A stretch of 64,000 bases of DNA from Selaginella moellendorffii (lineage: Eukaryota > Streptophyta > Lycopodiopsida > Selaginellales > Selaginellaceae). Positions 35,993-46,982 of this stretch are shown one piece after another. The stretch's first letter is position 1, and each line of letters starts with the position of its first letter. Position numbers and translations under genes: made by a program. The notes under the pieces were generated by a model. That model was not told the origin of the DNA and did not search any database. It saw only the letters and a list, made by a program, of their open reading frames with translations. Location: contig NW_003314336.1 of assembly GCF_000143415.4 (NCBI RefSeq), positions 315,417 through 379,416 of the forward strand, read 5' to 3'.

Positions 35993-37279
35993 TCGGTGAT
36001 CTAACACCACCTACATCACAGTCCTGTCTCTCAAAGACTAAGCCATCTGTCCATGAATGATCATTCCAGATACATTCCTTAGCATCCTTAGGATGCCCAC
36101 GAATATGGGGAACAACCTTCCCCAATATCCCTTTTCTAGTCCCTACCAAGTCCCTTTCTGTCCATAGTCATGTTCACCAACATTACCACTAGGTCAAAGC
36201 TCACAAACCTGACCACTAAATCCTATTGTCCTCTAGGATTTCCTCACCATATGACCGTATCTTTAGTCACTACACCAGAGGACTGCTCTTCTTCATTTCC
36301 ATAGTTCAAGACTTTGGGATAACATTTTGCAACACCATGGTCGTACGTGAATTTCATGGGTACTCTCCCCATTTTCTTTCTGCCTTTGGGTGCTTTAGCC
36401 ATGGGGCTAGAGCACGGTTCCATTGAGCCACACTAAGTATCTAAGTAGGTAGTGCCACCCACACTTGGATTGGGAGCATTGACCATGGCTTTCGTATAAT
36501 AGCCTGTATTAGTATTCGGACTCAAACTCAAACTTAGACTTAGACTTGGACTCGGTCTCAGTCTCGGTCTCGGTTCCATTTCAGACTCCATCTTAGGTCC
36601 ATCTCAGACTCATCTCGGGTCCATCTTGGACTCCATCTTGGGTCCATCACAAACTTCATCTCGGACTCCATCTTGGGTCCATCATAAACTTCATCTTGGA
36701 CTCCATCTTGGGTTCATCACAAACTTCATCTCGGACTCCATCTTGGGTCCATCTCGAACTCTATCTCAGGTCCATCTCGGACTCTATCTGGGGTCCATCT
36801 TGAACTCCATCTCGAACTCCATCTTGGGTCCATCTTGGGCTCCATCTCGGACTCCATCTCAAGTCCATCTTAGACTCCATCTCAGACTCCATCTCGGGTC
36901 CATCTCGAGTCCATCTCGGACTCCATCTTGGACTCCATCTCGGGTCCATCTCAGATCCATCTTGGACTCCATCTCGGGTCTATCTCGGACTCCATCTCGG
37001 GTCCATCTCGGACTCCATTTCAAGTCCATTTCAGACTCCATCTCAGACTCCTCCACCTATCATGTGTTAGTCCTCTTGTGTCTCTTTTTTAAAGACTCAA
37101 TTATTGCTCATTTCGTGCTCATTTCGTGAGCACTTTGTTGGGAGTTCCACTCCCGCTCTCAACTTTTTGAGTCAAAGCTTGTAGTCCAAATGTGTTACAC
37201 TCATTTGGTTTCCTCTCAGCCACTACCACGTGGCACCCTTTCAGCTCCACTTTGGGACCTAGGGATTTTGTGTCTCATA
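35993..37279 (-). repeat. LTR-B, 5'-truncated LTR with internal deletion
   Basis: It enters the LTR-B sequence at ATCGGTGATCTAACACCACC and runs to GGGATTTTGTGTCTCATA. The shared module is deleted near 36490, but the tandem array is large (about 36510-37060). Frames of up to 167 codons across the array on either strand are repeat artefacts. Confidence 0.7.
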
Positions 37280-38246
37280 ATGATAAAATGCTAATGCCAT
37301 ATGTGGATGATATATTAGACAAGTTTGATGAAACATGAGTGTTTACACAAATTGATTTAAGGAGTGGATATCATCATATTGTAATGGATGATACACCTAT
37401 CTCCGAGATAGCATTCAACACAAGCTTCAAACATTTTGAGTTTACAGTTATGCTTTTTGGTTTGACAAATGCACTAGCCACATTTACTTGGTTGATGACG
37501 GAGGTATTTGAGCATTATTTTCATGAGTTTGTGGACATTTTCTTGGACAATTTTTTTGTTTTCAGCAAAAATATGGAGGAGTATAAGGTGCATTTAGGCA
37601 AGGTTCTTTTGTTACTCTGTGACAACAAATTTTATATGAAAAAGAGCAAATGTGAGTTTGCAGAGTTCAAGGTGGAATATCTAGGCCATATTGTGACATT
37701 TTAGGTTGTCAAAATGGATCCAAAGAAGGTGGCTATGGTGGAAAACTACCCTACATCAACTATTGTGGCCGAGTTATATAGTTTCCTTGGTATGGCTAAT
37801 TACTACTAACATTTCCAATATAAGTTTGCGGAGGTGGCTATTCCTTTGACATGGTTGTTATGCAAGAAGGTACCATTCAAGTGGAAGAAGTCACAAGAGA
37901 AGAGTTTTATGGCATTGAAATAATTGTTGAGTGAGGCTCTAGTGCTTCATATTACTGATCCATGAAAGCCTTACGAAGTGACATGTTATGTGAATACTTA
38001 TACACTGGGAGGAGTTCTCATGCAAAATGGACAGTCTATTGTATATAAGAGTCAAACTTTGAATTTTGTGGAGCAACGCTATTCCACTTATGAGCAAGAG
38101 TTGCTCTCTATTATTCATGCTTTGCGAACATGGTGGCATTATCTTTAGGGTGCAGTGTTCATGGTGTTAACAGATTACAAACCACTTGTGTATCTATTCA
38201 CACAAAAGGATTTAAACACTAGGCAAGCTCATTGGATGGTCAAACT
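37280..38246 (+). pseudogene. Ty3/gypsy reverse transcriptase and RNase H, broken
   Basis: Plus-strand reading gives FTQIDLRSGYHHI (first RT Asp), FGLTNALATFTWLM, then FVDIFLDNFFVFSKN where the YxDD box is expected; the second Asp is Asn. KCEFAEFKVEYLGHIV follows. After a stop near 37702 the frame continues into RNase H-like sequence (YSTYEQELLSIIHALRTWWHYL, VLTDYKPLVYL). At least four stop codons lie in frame (near 37335, 37702, 37808 and 37921), with others beyond. The left end abuts an LTR-B end. It is a dead chromovirus-type pol fragment. Confidence 0.85.
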
Positions 38247-38249
38247 TAT

Positions 38250-38530
38250 AGAGTTTGGGGAGTTGCAAAACCATACTTAACAGATAATGCTAAGATTTGG
38301 TGAAGAATAACAGAAGCTAACGAAGGACTGGTGGCCACTTGGGACGTGATGAAAGCAAGGATTTGTGCAACTCCAAATGCTACTCTACACCTAAAAAATG
38401 AGCTCAATAGGCTAAAGCAAGAACCATTCAAGAGTATGTGAATGAGGTTATGATCAAGAGGATCCTTGTTATGGATATGAGTGATATGAATGCATTCCAT
38501 GCCTTTATATCAAGGTTATAGACTTGGGCT
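38250..38530 (+). pseudogene. Ty3/gypsy gag fragment, out of normal order
   Basis: Reading gives a gag-like segment (AKIWWRRITEANEGLVATWD, CATPNATLHLKNELNRLKQE, then EYVNEV), like the retrotransposon gag domain just before its zinc knuckle. It lies between RNase H and integrase, where gag never is in a working element, so the block has been rearranged. No zinc knuckle is seen. Confidence 0.5.
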
Positions 38531-38559
38531 TGAGGCGAGGTGATGCATTGAAACTCAAC

Positions 38560-39372
38560 CAACTATAGGGAAGCATTAGGTGCGGGAGACCAAACTGATT
38601 GGGTAAGTCATTTGGGACTTGCAGAAATGTGTTATAACAACTCACCACACTCGAGTATCGGGGTGAGTCCATGGGAAGTCATCAATGGGTGAGCTATTGA
38701 AGGTCCTGTAGAACTCGGCATGGCCGAGTATCATGGAGAGTTACATGTACTTGAAGCATTCACGGCAGAAAGGCTCAACATTTGGAATCTAGTGAGGGAT
38801 TCCTTGGAATGGGCTCAATAAATGCAAACCAAGTATGCGAATCAAAAGCGCTGGGAAGTAGAGTTCCAACCTGGGGAGAAGGTGTGGCTGAACACCAAGA
38901 ACCTAAGACTACCAAGTGGGATCAACCGGAAGTTGACCCAAAGGTAAAAATGCATGTATTCCTGGAAATGAACTGATCTTGAGTTCCTTAAGCAGGTTCG
39001 TGGGGCCTTACGAGATTGAGGCACGAATCAGTAAAGTGGATTATCCTCCGATTTCCTCGAGAGATGGGGAAGATGCACTTAGTGTTCCATGTGAACCTAC
39101 TCAAGCTATACTTTGAGGATCCGCTTCGCAAGGACCAAGTGAGACTTTTACCTTATATCCAAGGGGAAGAGGAATACAAAGTAGAAGCCATCGTTAATGC
39201 ATGCAAGAGCAAGCAACAAGGGCATGAGGTGAGAAAGTTCCATGTGAAGTGGAAAGGATTCCCACACTGCGAAGAAACATGGGAACCGGAGGAGAACCTA
39301 GCAAATGTGCGAGATCTAATAGAGGAATTTTTGCATGGCAAAACTTTATGTACTTATGCAAAGTTTAATTAA
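38560..39372 (+). pseudogene. Ty3/gypsy integrase C-terminal part with chromodomain
   Basis: CYNNSPHSSIGVSPWEVING (the integrase HSSTGxSPFE-type box), WEVEFQPGEKVWLNTKNLRL, then after frame changes VGPYEI-type sequence, MGKMHLVFHVNLLKLY, and a chromodomain (YKVEAIVNACKSKQ..., VRKFHVKWKGFPHCEETWEP, NVRDLIEEFL). The open frame 39016-39372 holds the chromodomain intact. Chromodomains of this type (chromoviruses) steer integration to heterochromatin. Stops near 38820 and 38945 and frameshifts upstream kill the copy. Confidence 0.85.
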
Positions 39373-39474
39373 AAGTATCAATTTGTGAAGTTGAGCAATG
39401 GCATATGTTAGGACTCAAAGGTGTGCCAAAAGTAAGCTAATTAACATGGGTTAGCTAGTCAACCAAATGTAAGG

Positions 39475-39730
39475 AACTACGCCCGACTCTCCGCAGGGAT
39501 GTCAAATCCATAGACGTATTCTATGGAGGTTGGGTTCGAGTCCCAACCCCCTAGTAAAGCAAGGCTAGGTTCAAGTCCCGACCCCATACTAGGGCGTGGT
39601 GAGGTGAGGGGTATAGGGACACCTATATTCCGTTGTCATAGGCTCTTGGCCGGGGAGGCTAACTTAAACACATTGCTAAGTGGGGGGATGCCCTCAGAGA
39701 CTTGGTCAACAAGTTGTAAGAAGACATAGC
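39475..39730 (+). mobile_element. LTR-B internal fragment, opposite orientation, with tRNA-arm-like segments
   Basis: Its reverse complement follows 44098-44480 in LTR-B. It contains GGTTCGAGTCC (39533-39543) and GGTTCAAGTCC (39568-39578), both perfect pol III B-box strings, and each sits in a possible T-arm stem-loop. Upstream, CCATAG-ACGTATT-CTATGG forms a 7-base loop stem like an anticodon arm. No acceptor stem or D arm closes, so I do not call a tRNA. Confidence 0.5.
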
Positions 39731-39789
39731 ATCGCAAATAATCCTCTAGCTTCCATTTGTCCGTCTGTCAAGAAGTGTTAGTGCCATCA

Positions 39790-39999
39790 AACTTGACTTA
39801 ATACCCAATATCTGTCTGTGGGTGATAGGCTGTGTTGAATTTCAACTTGGTGCGATACTGTTTTAAAAGAGTTCTCCAAAACCTACTGATGAAGATCTTA
39901 TCTCCATCTGAGATGATCTTTTCTTATCTTCCCCGCACTCAAACCACTTATTTGAAGAATAGCTTCACCACACTTTTCGCATCCACTTCCATTGTGGTG
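39790..39999 (-). pseudogene. Ty3/gypsy integrase core fragment
   Basis: Minus-strand reading gives SRFWRTLLKQYRTKLKFNTA followed by YHPQTD, the integrase catalytic-core block before GQTE. It is cut on its right by the assembly gap; a poorly called duplicate is at 40100-40330. Confidence 0.7.
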
Positions 40000-40099
40000 N
40001 NNNNNNNNNNNNNNNNNNNNNNNNNNNNNNNNNNNNNNNNNNNNNNNNNNNNNNNNNNNNNNNNNNNNNNNNNNNNNNNNNNNNNNNNNNNNNNNNNNN
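40000..40099. other. Assembly gap (100 N)
   Basis: Exactly 100 N, a placeholder length. The true size is unknown; the sequence on both sides is the same (39784-39999 and 40100-40330), so the real gap may be nil. Confidence 0.99.
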
Positions 40100-40536
40100 C
40101 AAAAAGGTTTAGGCCCCTCAAACTTGGCTTAAACCCCAAATTTTTTTTGGGGGGAAAAGGCGGGGTGAAATTTCAACTGGGGGGGAAACTTTTTTAAAAA
40201 GGTTTCCCAAAACCCCCGGAGGAAGATTTTTTCCCCCTTGGGGAGGATTTTTTTTTTTTTTCCCCCCCCCCAAACCCTTTTTTTGAAAAAAAGTTTCCCC
40301 CCCCTTTTGGCACCCCCTTCCATTGGGGGGGGTAAAAAAAGGCCCCTTTTAATTCAACCCCCGAAAAATTTTTTCCCTTTCCCCCCAAAGTCCATTTTCC
40401 CCCCCCCCCAAGGCCCCTTGGTTTCATTTTGGAAACCCCCTGGGGGGGTTCCTTCAAAAGGGGTTCCGGGCCCCCCCTATCCCTTTTAAATTTTGGGAAC
40501 CCCTTGGAGGCCCCCCCCCCCCCCCCCCCCCCCCTC
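40100..40536. other. Low-quality duplicated contig end
   Basis: This stretch is full of homopolymers. Its first ~230 bases align word for word with 39784-39999 once smeared bases are allowed (for example CTCAAACTTGGCTTAAACCCCAA for TCAAACTTGACTTAATACCCAA). Its last ~100 bases align to 16785-16875. It is best read as poorly called sequence beyond a ~26-base C run (about 40510-40535). Nothing here should be taken as biology. Confidence 0.85.
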
Positions 40537-40940
40537 CCCAGGAGACACACGCTTTGGGCTTTCACCCCTCAATTTGTATTAGTACTTGAACTCGGTCTCG
40601 CACTCGATCTTGGACTTGATCTCGGACCTGACTTCGGACTCGATCTCGGACTCGATCTCAGACTCGACCTCAGACCCGATCTCGGACTCAACCTCAGACT
40701 TAGTCTCGAACCCAATCTTGGATCTTGGACTCTGTCTCGAACTTGGTCTCGAACTCGGTCTCGAACTCGGTCTCAGAGTCGGTCTCGAACTCGATCCTAG
40801 ACTCTATCTCAAATTCGGTCTCAAAATCAGTCTTACACTCGATCTCAGACCCAGTCCCATCCAATAAACTCTTTATCATTTCGGTCATGCTTTTGGGGAT
40901 CCTTTAACCTACGACACCTTAAGGAGTTAGTTCTTTACAT
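40537..40940 (-). repeat. LTR-C right part with hexamer array
   Basis: It starts with GGAGACACACGCTTTGGGCT of the shared module, then a degenerate CTCGGA-type array (about 40575-40855), then a tail with CATCCAATAAACTCTTTATC that matches 6420-6500. Frames of 90-120 codons here are array artefacts. Confidence 0.65.
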
Positions 40941-41204
40941 ATATGTGATCCAATCCCTAGCTCAAAGTTACTTATTACAAAGGCAACTTTGGTAGAGAGT
41001 TATTTGCGACATCTACTAGCCCTCCGAGGGAAACTCTAAGGTAGCTTTGTTAAGATCCTTATTGATACAAGTGTTTCGGATAATTTTGTGGCTGTAATTA
41101 TAGTCTGGCAAGCCAAAATAATGGTGTAGTGGTTGGGTGAACCAAGGACTATAAAGCTTGTTCAAGGTAGCCAAAGCACCAATGAAGTACTTCGATAAAC
41201 AAGA
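40941..41204 (+). pseudogene. Ty3/gypsy protease, N-terminal half
   Basis: The plus strand encodes FVKILIDTSVSDNFVAV, which fits the retropepsin active-site strand, although the usual DSG/DTG triad reads DTS here. It continues to about QGSQSTNEVLR and is then cut by an LTR. The second half resumes at 43062. A stop is present between. Confidence 0.7.
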
Positions 41205-43061
41205 TATAAGCGACTAATTTTTCCATTTTACTTTAGTCACTTAACCACACCTTCGACCACTTGGAGGAGTCTCCCTCACAACCTTCGTAAGTCCTATTTT
41301 GGACTTGGGCTTACTAGCCCCGAGAATGGCATCCCCGCCACTCAACTTGGTCCAAGTGCTCCACGTGTCCGATCCCATGACCGACACCCCAAGGTACCAC
41401 CAACATATCAGCCTGTTACGCTAAGGCCATATCCATTCACCTTGGTCACAACGATGGTCTGACACCACCTGCGTCCCAGTCCTGTCACTCAAAGATTAGG
41501 CCCTCTATCCACGAGTGATCATCCCAGATCCACTCCTTAGCATCCTTAGGATGCCCACAGACATGGGGATTAGCCTTCCCCAATATCTCCGTTCCAGTCC
41601 CCACCAAGTCCCTTTTCGTCCTTGGCCATGCTCGCCAATACTGCCACTGGATCAAGGCCCACGGGCCCGACCACTAAGTCCCATTGTCCTCTAGGACTTC
41701 CTCCTTGTGTGACCGTATCCTTGGTCACCACACCAGAGGACTACTCCTCTTCCTTTCCACAGTTTGGGACTTTAGGACGACATTTCGGAACACCGTGGCC
41801 CTACGCGGGCCTCGTGGGTACTCTCCCTGCCTTTCGCCTTTAGGTGCTCTAGCCATGGGCTTAGAGCGAGGTTCCATTGAGCCACACCAGGTATCCAAGT
41901 AGGTAGTGCCACCCACACTTGGACTGGGAGCATCAGCCAGACGATCTCCCAGGGGAACTAGAACCAGCTCTTGAACACTTCACCAAGCTACCCCGCTTGT
42001 CGGTCCGTGTTCACTCTAGTCTTGGACTTCCCAGTGGTCAGCTCATCACCCAACACTAGGTGCAGCATCTCTGGGCCAAATTGGCCTTTCCTGGCCAGAC
42101 TGGCTCCACTGTAGTCCTCCCTCTACTATACTTTTGGAGCTCACCAAACCCCCCAGGGTCTGGGAGACGAACGCTTTGGGCTTTCACCCTCTCAGACTCG
42201 AACTCAGACTCGGACTTGGACTTGGACTCGGACTCGGACTCGGACTCGGACTCGGACTCGGACTCAGACTCGGACTCGGACTCGGGCTCAGGCTCGGGCT
42301 TAGGCTTGGTCTCGGTCTCGGTCCCGATCTCGGTCTCGACTTCGGACTCCATCTCTGGTCCATCTCAGACTCCATCTCGGACTCCATCTCGGGCCCATCT
42401 CGAACTCCACCTCGGGTCCATCTCAGACTCCACCTCGGGTCCATTTCGGACTCCGTCTCGAGTCCATCTCGGACTCCATCTCGGACTCCACCTTGGGTCC
42501 ATCTCAGACTCCACCTTGGGTCCATCTCGGACTCCATCTCGGACTCCACCTCGGGTCCATCTCGGACTCCACCTCGGGTCCATCTTGGACTCCATCTCGA
42601 GTCCATCTCGGGTCCATCTCGGACTCCATCTCGGATCCATCTCGGACTCCATCTCGGGTCCATCTCGGACTCCATCTTGGGTCCATTTCGGGTCCATCTC
42701 GGACTCCGTCTCGGGTCCGTCTTAGACTCAATCTCGGATCCATCTCGGGTCCACCTCGGACTCCATCTCGGGGTCCTTCTCAGACTCCACTTTGGACTTC
42801 AACTCAGGCCCATCTTGGGTCCATCTCGAACACTTCCACGTGTCATGTATTGGTCCTTTTGGGTCCCTTTTTGGATCCTCGCTTATTGCTCACTTTGTGC
42901 TCATTCCTTGAGCACTTTGTTGGGAGTTCCACTCCCGCTCTTGACCTTTCAAGTCAGAGCTTTTAGTCCAAACGTGTTACACTTGTTTGGCTTTCGCTTC
43001 GGCCACTACCACGTGGCGCCCTTCCGGCTCCACTTTGGGCCTAGGGATTTTGTGTTTCACA
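41205..43061 (-). repeat. Solo LTR-B inserted in a gypsy protease gene
   Basis: It starts TATAAGCGACTAATTTTTCC (first G of the usual TG mutated) and ends GGGATTTTGTGTTTCACA, 1857 bp. The flanking 5-bp words are CAAGA on the left and CAAGG on the right, a near-perfect target duplication. The host protease reads into it on one side and out on the other. The shared module is at 42112-42190. The array (about 42190-42835) is the longest of the LTR-B copies. Frames of 221 and 356 codons across it are artefacts, except that the last part of the longer one is real protease sequence. Confidence 0.88.
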
Positions 43062-43620
43062 CAAGGGTCGAAGTAGGGACATGGAAAGTGGACATGGATT
43101 TCACTATGTTAGACATGGCAGGATTTAACATAATCTTTGGGATGGATTGGTTCAATCAATTCATAGTAACCTTGAACAAGGTGAGAACCTTGTGGTACTG
43201 GTGAATGCTTAAGGAGAACAATATAGGATGGAGGCTCAGGATTTAAAGGTAGGGCAATGTAAAGCCAAAGGCTCCTACTTGAACCTAGTGTCTATAAAAA
43301 GACAACTCATTAAAGGAACCAAAACTGCATTTTTTTATTTACTCTCAATAGGGAGTGACAAAACAATGGGAACAGAGGAAATACCTTTAGTGATACAATA
43401 GATGTTAAATTAATTTCGAGATACCATGCCATGCCAGAGGAGTTATTGGCAGGGTTACCCCCTGCATGACTAATAGAATATAAGATCGAGCTAGTCAAAA
43501 GTGATAAGGCAGTGGTTTGTCCTCTTTATAGGTTGAACGAAAATGAACCTAAGGAGCTCAAGCGCCAACTTGAGGAATTTAGTGGATAAAGGGTATGGTA
43601 GGTTGAGCAAGTCACCGTAT
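43062..43620 (+). pseudogene. Ty3/gypsy protease C-terminal half and RT start
   Basis: VEVGTWKVDMDFTMLDMAG then FNIIFGMDWFNQF completes the retropepsin fold (the usual ILGMDWL). Further on, ELLAGLPPA, EYKIELVKSDKAVVCPLYRL, KELKRQLEEF and GYGRLSKSPYKF match the N-terminal approach to RT (IRPSKSPYGAPV in the family). Several stops and a frameshift break it. It ends within SKSPY, where LTR-B interior begins at a short TAAATTCCAT overlap. Confidence 0.82.
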
Positions 43621-46600
43621 AAATTCCATAGCCCAAACTTGGCCACTAGTCTTTTGCTCCTATCCATTGATTGTTGCATCAAGCAACAAAAGATCACTAC
43701 CTCCCTCTTTGAGGTATTCTTTTGGTTCCATGACAAAGCTCCACTTCGCCAAATTCAGAGGGTGCTCACCCTTAGTAGGCCTCTTTCGCAACTTCTGCTA
43801 TGGGCCCCTTCCATGGCCCAACATTGTGACCCTCCCATAGGTCCTTTCTAGAGACTACTTTCTTGAACTCACAATACCATTGTATCGTCGTAGTTCATTT
43901 CCCTTATGTGTCCTTCCCACTTGGTCACCTTGACCAAGCCACACCATTATCAATAATTCAAATCAATGCTTTGAACTAGGAACCTTGTTCCTTAACCTTA
44001 AAAGGACCTTGTCCTTGTTTAGCCATACGATCACCTAGTGATCTAATCTTGACACTTTAACAGGTTTGCCAATAGGTACTAGGTCTCCCAGACCTTTAAC
44101 TTGTTGACTATGACCCCGGGGGCATCCCCCACACTTGGCGGTGTGCCCAAGTTAGCCCTTCCGGCCAAGGGTCCATAGCAACTGAGACTGGGTGTCCCCA
44201 TCTCATTCACCACATCCTTGGTGCCACTCGCACCAAAGTGTTCAAGTTAGATCTGCCGAGCCACACTAAGCAATCTAACCGTGTATCACGACTCCGGAGC
44301 ATCCCCCGCTTGGCGGTGTGCCCAAGCCAGTCTCTTCACTGAGAGTCTATGACCACCGAAATATAAGTGTCCTCATATTCCAAACCATCACCATGCCCTA
44401 GTGATTTGGGACTCAAACCCAAGCACTAGATGGTCGGGACTCGAACCCAACCTCCGTATATGCATCTATGGACGGCATCACCCAAGATGCCTGGCGTGAC
44501 TCATCACACCGGTGCACCAATTTATACTTAAAGTGCGTTATAGATCATAGCTTAGGAACCTAATTCCTCCACACTACCAAGTCCTCTCACTTGACAAGTT
44601 TATGATCATACATGGACTCCTCCATGCTTAGCCCCATGGCCCACCCTTTTTGAAGTTATCACCTTCACCTAGGGTATTTGTTCCCCCGACTTGCCAATCT
44701 CACTTGGCAAGTCCTCCGACCACTGTAACATGGTTTTTGCATAAGCGTGAAAGTCCTTGACCATTGACTTTCGTTCAAATCCCTCTCTTTGAACACTCGG
44801 GAACTACTTCCCTAACCTTGATAGCCTTGCCTCATGGCAAGTTTCAAGACCACGCTTCTGCTGCGCTACTCTGATTTCGCGCGTTCCATGAACCATTTAC
44901 ACTTGGCCTTTCTAGGTACTAAGCTACCTAGAATCATCTTTGGGAACCTTGAAGGAACTCTGTCCCTTAGCTTGCTAAGGCCTCCCTTTTCGCAAGCTTT
45001 ATAGTTGCCATATAGTCTAACATGGATAATTCCATATTTTAGACTCTCCATGGCATCACAGTTGCTAGCAACAACATCCTTGAGCACCCTCTTGATTCTC
45101 CACTCCCAACTTACATAACCACCGTTGGATATGCCCTTCGATTTCTATGGTTCAATACTATTTGCCTTTTGGCCCCATATGTTTCCTTTGGTTATTCTCC
45201 TCCAGACTAGGAGGATAGCTTTGCATATTTTACTATGCCTTAGCAAATATTCTTAGGGATAAACCTACTCGATAGCCTAGGGAGTGGTTCCTCAATCTTG
45301 GGCATGCTCACCTTATAATCCCACACATCGGGATTAACGTTGCTGCTTATGGGCCTTTACATGCCCATCACTAGCCTTGCCAAAATTCCATTTTTGGCTT
45401 TGTCCAATTCAGGTAGACAGTTTCCTCCTGTCTCCACAACCTTGGACATTTGGATAGCACCTAGTATCCATCATTCGCTAGGGACTTAGTCCCTTGGGCC
45501 TTATCTATTGCCCTTGCGACACGAAACACCACCTCCTAGTGTTCTAGAGTGTTTGGGTGTCCCAATGATGGCCTCCTGACAATGAGCATTCCCATTTACG
45601 ACATTGACTTACTATATCGCAACATAAACAATTTATCCCCCATAAGGGTATATCTAACTTCTTTATGCCATTAAGAAGTCTTGAGTAACTACCTTCTACC
45701 CATTTAACTAATTATCTTGCACCTCTTGCTTAGTTGCCCCATGGTTGTCAAGTCTTACAATTCATTGTTTGGTGCTTCCACACTTCCATCATTATCTGGG
45801 TCACCACACTCCAACCGCATGCCTTCCAGCTTAGGCCATGCCATTCCCGCTTCCATTGGGATTCCCTTGGCAAGGGGTTCTTATAAACCCACCATCATAA
45901 ACTCAAGGTATCACACTTTAGCACATTTGGTGTCTCCACACCATCGACTCTACGAGCCTACCCTTATAACACTACTTATTAGTGTCTAGGTCTTGCCAAG
46001 ACCAATATAGTTGTTCCTCATGCTAACTATCTGTTAGCACCGCACCATAGTGTATGCACCCAACTCTGGGCCAAAGTTGCTTTCTTCTTGGAACATTTTT
46101 CCCACAACTTTAGTATGGCACATTCTGCCATCAATGAGATACCTACTGTTCTCATACTTGGATTTTATGATCCTCCCCATACCTCATGGGGCACCATACA
46201 CCTCAGTCTAAATGCTCCAACCAATCCCTTATGACCATTCCCTGACTCCGCTTGAGTCATTTAGCATTTTGGACTTTGCTAATCCAACAACCTACAAGGT
46301 CTCAGTCTTAGAGGTGCCAACTCACTGGAATACAACTTCTTGTATTCATGTCCTCCTCACAAAGACAATCTTTGCAAGTGTTACTCTGACACTTGATGAT
46401 TTTCTTGGGGCTAACCTTTGCCCCTTAGGACTACTTGTCCATGTGATGAGAATAGCAACTCATCTTTAAGTACACCCCCAACTCCTTGGGTTGTTCTAGC
46501 ATTTATTAGAGGTAGCTTCGGCTACCATTTCAAGGACTGGTGTCCTCTTCTGTATTTGACCTCCCATGGTCAACAATTCCGGTCTCAAATTTATGAGTAC

Positions 46601-46982
46601 CAGCCTCAACCATATAAGGGTAATCTTGTGACTCCTTTATTATTTTGGAGTCTACATCTTTCCCGTGATCCCAACTATAGTTGTTTACCACAACTACATT
46701 AGCTCGTTTGCTACATCAAACGCTCATCTGGATCACATCCTCAGCTCTCTGAGGAAACCCTTATACTGTTCCCAAGATCCCAAAGTCATTCCCTTACTGG
46801 CCCTTTTCCATCCACCATATCGTGCACAAGTTCATGCATGAACTTGAGTGGAGAGCCATGTCCTTTCGACATGCTACTCCTTGAGGATAGGTCCATATCT
46901 AGAACCTTCCGATTCCAATACAAGCGGTGATATACTTGGCCACCAATAAGAGTCGGACTAAGGAACAGCTCTGATACCAAGT
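43621..46982 (-). mobile_element. LTR-B internal region, best preserved copy
   Basis: It adjoins a complete 5' LTR on its right and a perfect primer site at 46968-46979. The left 790 bp repeats 15345-16142 and the rest repeats 6510-8955. The longest open frames are under about 100 codons and show no retroviral domain, so like LTR-A this family appears non-autonomous or wholly decayed. At 44430-44480 is the tRNA-arm-like segment also seen near 39500. Confidence 0.75.
46968..46979 (-). other. Primer-binding site of LTR-B
   Basis: On the minus strand it reads TGGTATCAGAGC, the standard 12-base match to the 3' end of plant initiator tRNA-Met, three bases after the LTR's ...CGCTTACA end. It fixes the element's direction. 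Confidence 0.9.

Noticed and set aside
39475-39580. Functional tRNA gene
   Set aside because: T-arm and anticodon-arm-like stems are present but there is no matching acceptor stem or D arm, and the base before the presumed anticodon is not T.
39832-40197. 121-codon frame running through the N gap
   Set aside because: It spans 100 N and poorly called sequence; the left part is antisense to an integrase fragment.
42134-43204. 356-codon plus-strand frame
   Set aside because: Mostly LTR-B array. Only the last ~45 codons (VEVGTWKVDMDF...) are real, as half of a gypsy protease that the LTR interrupts.
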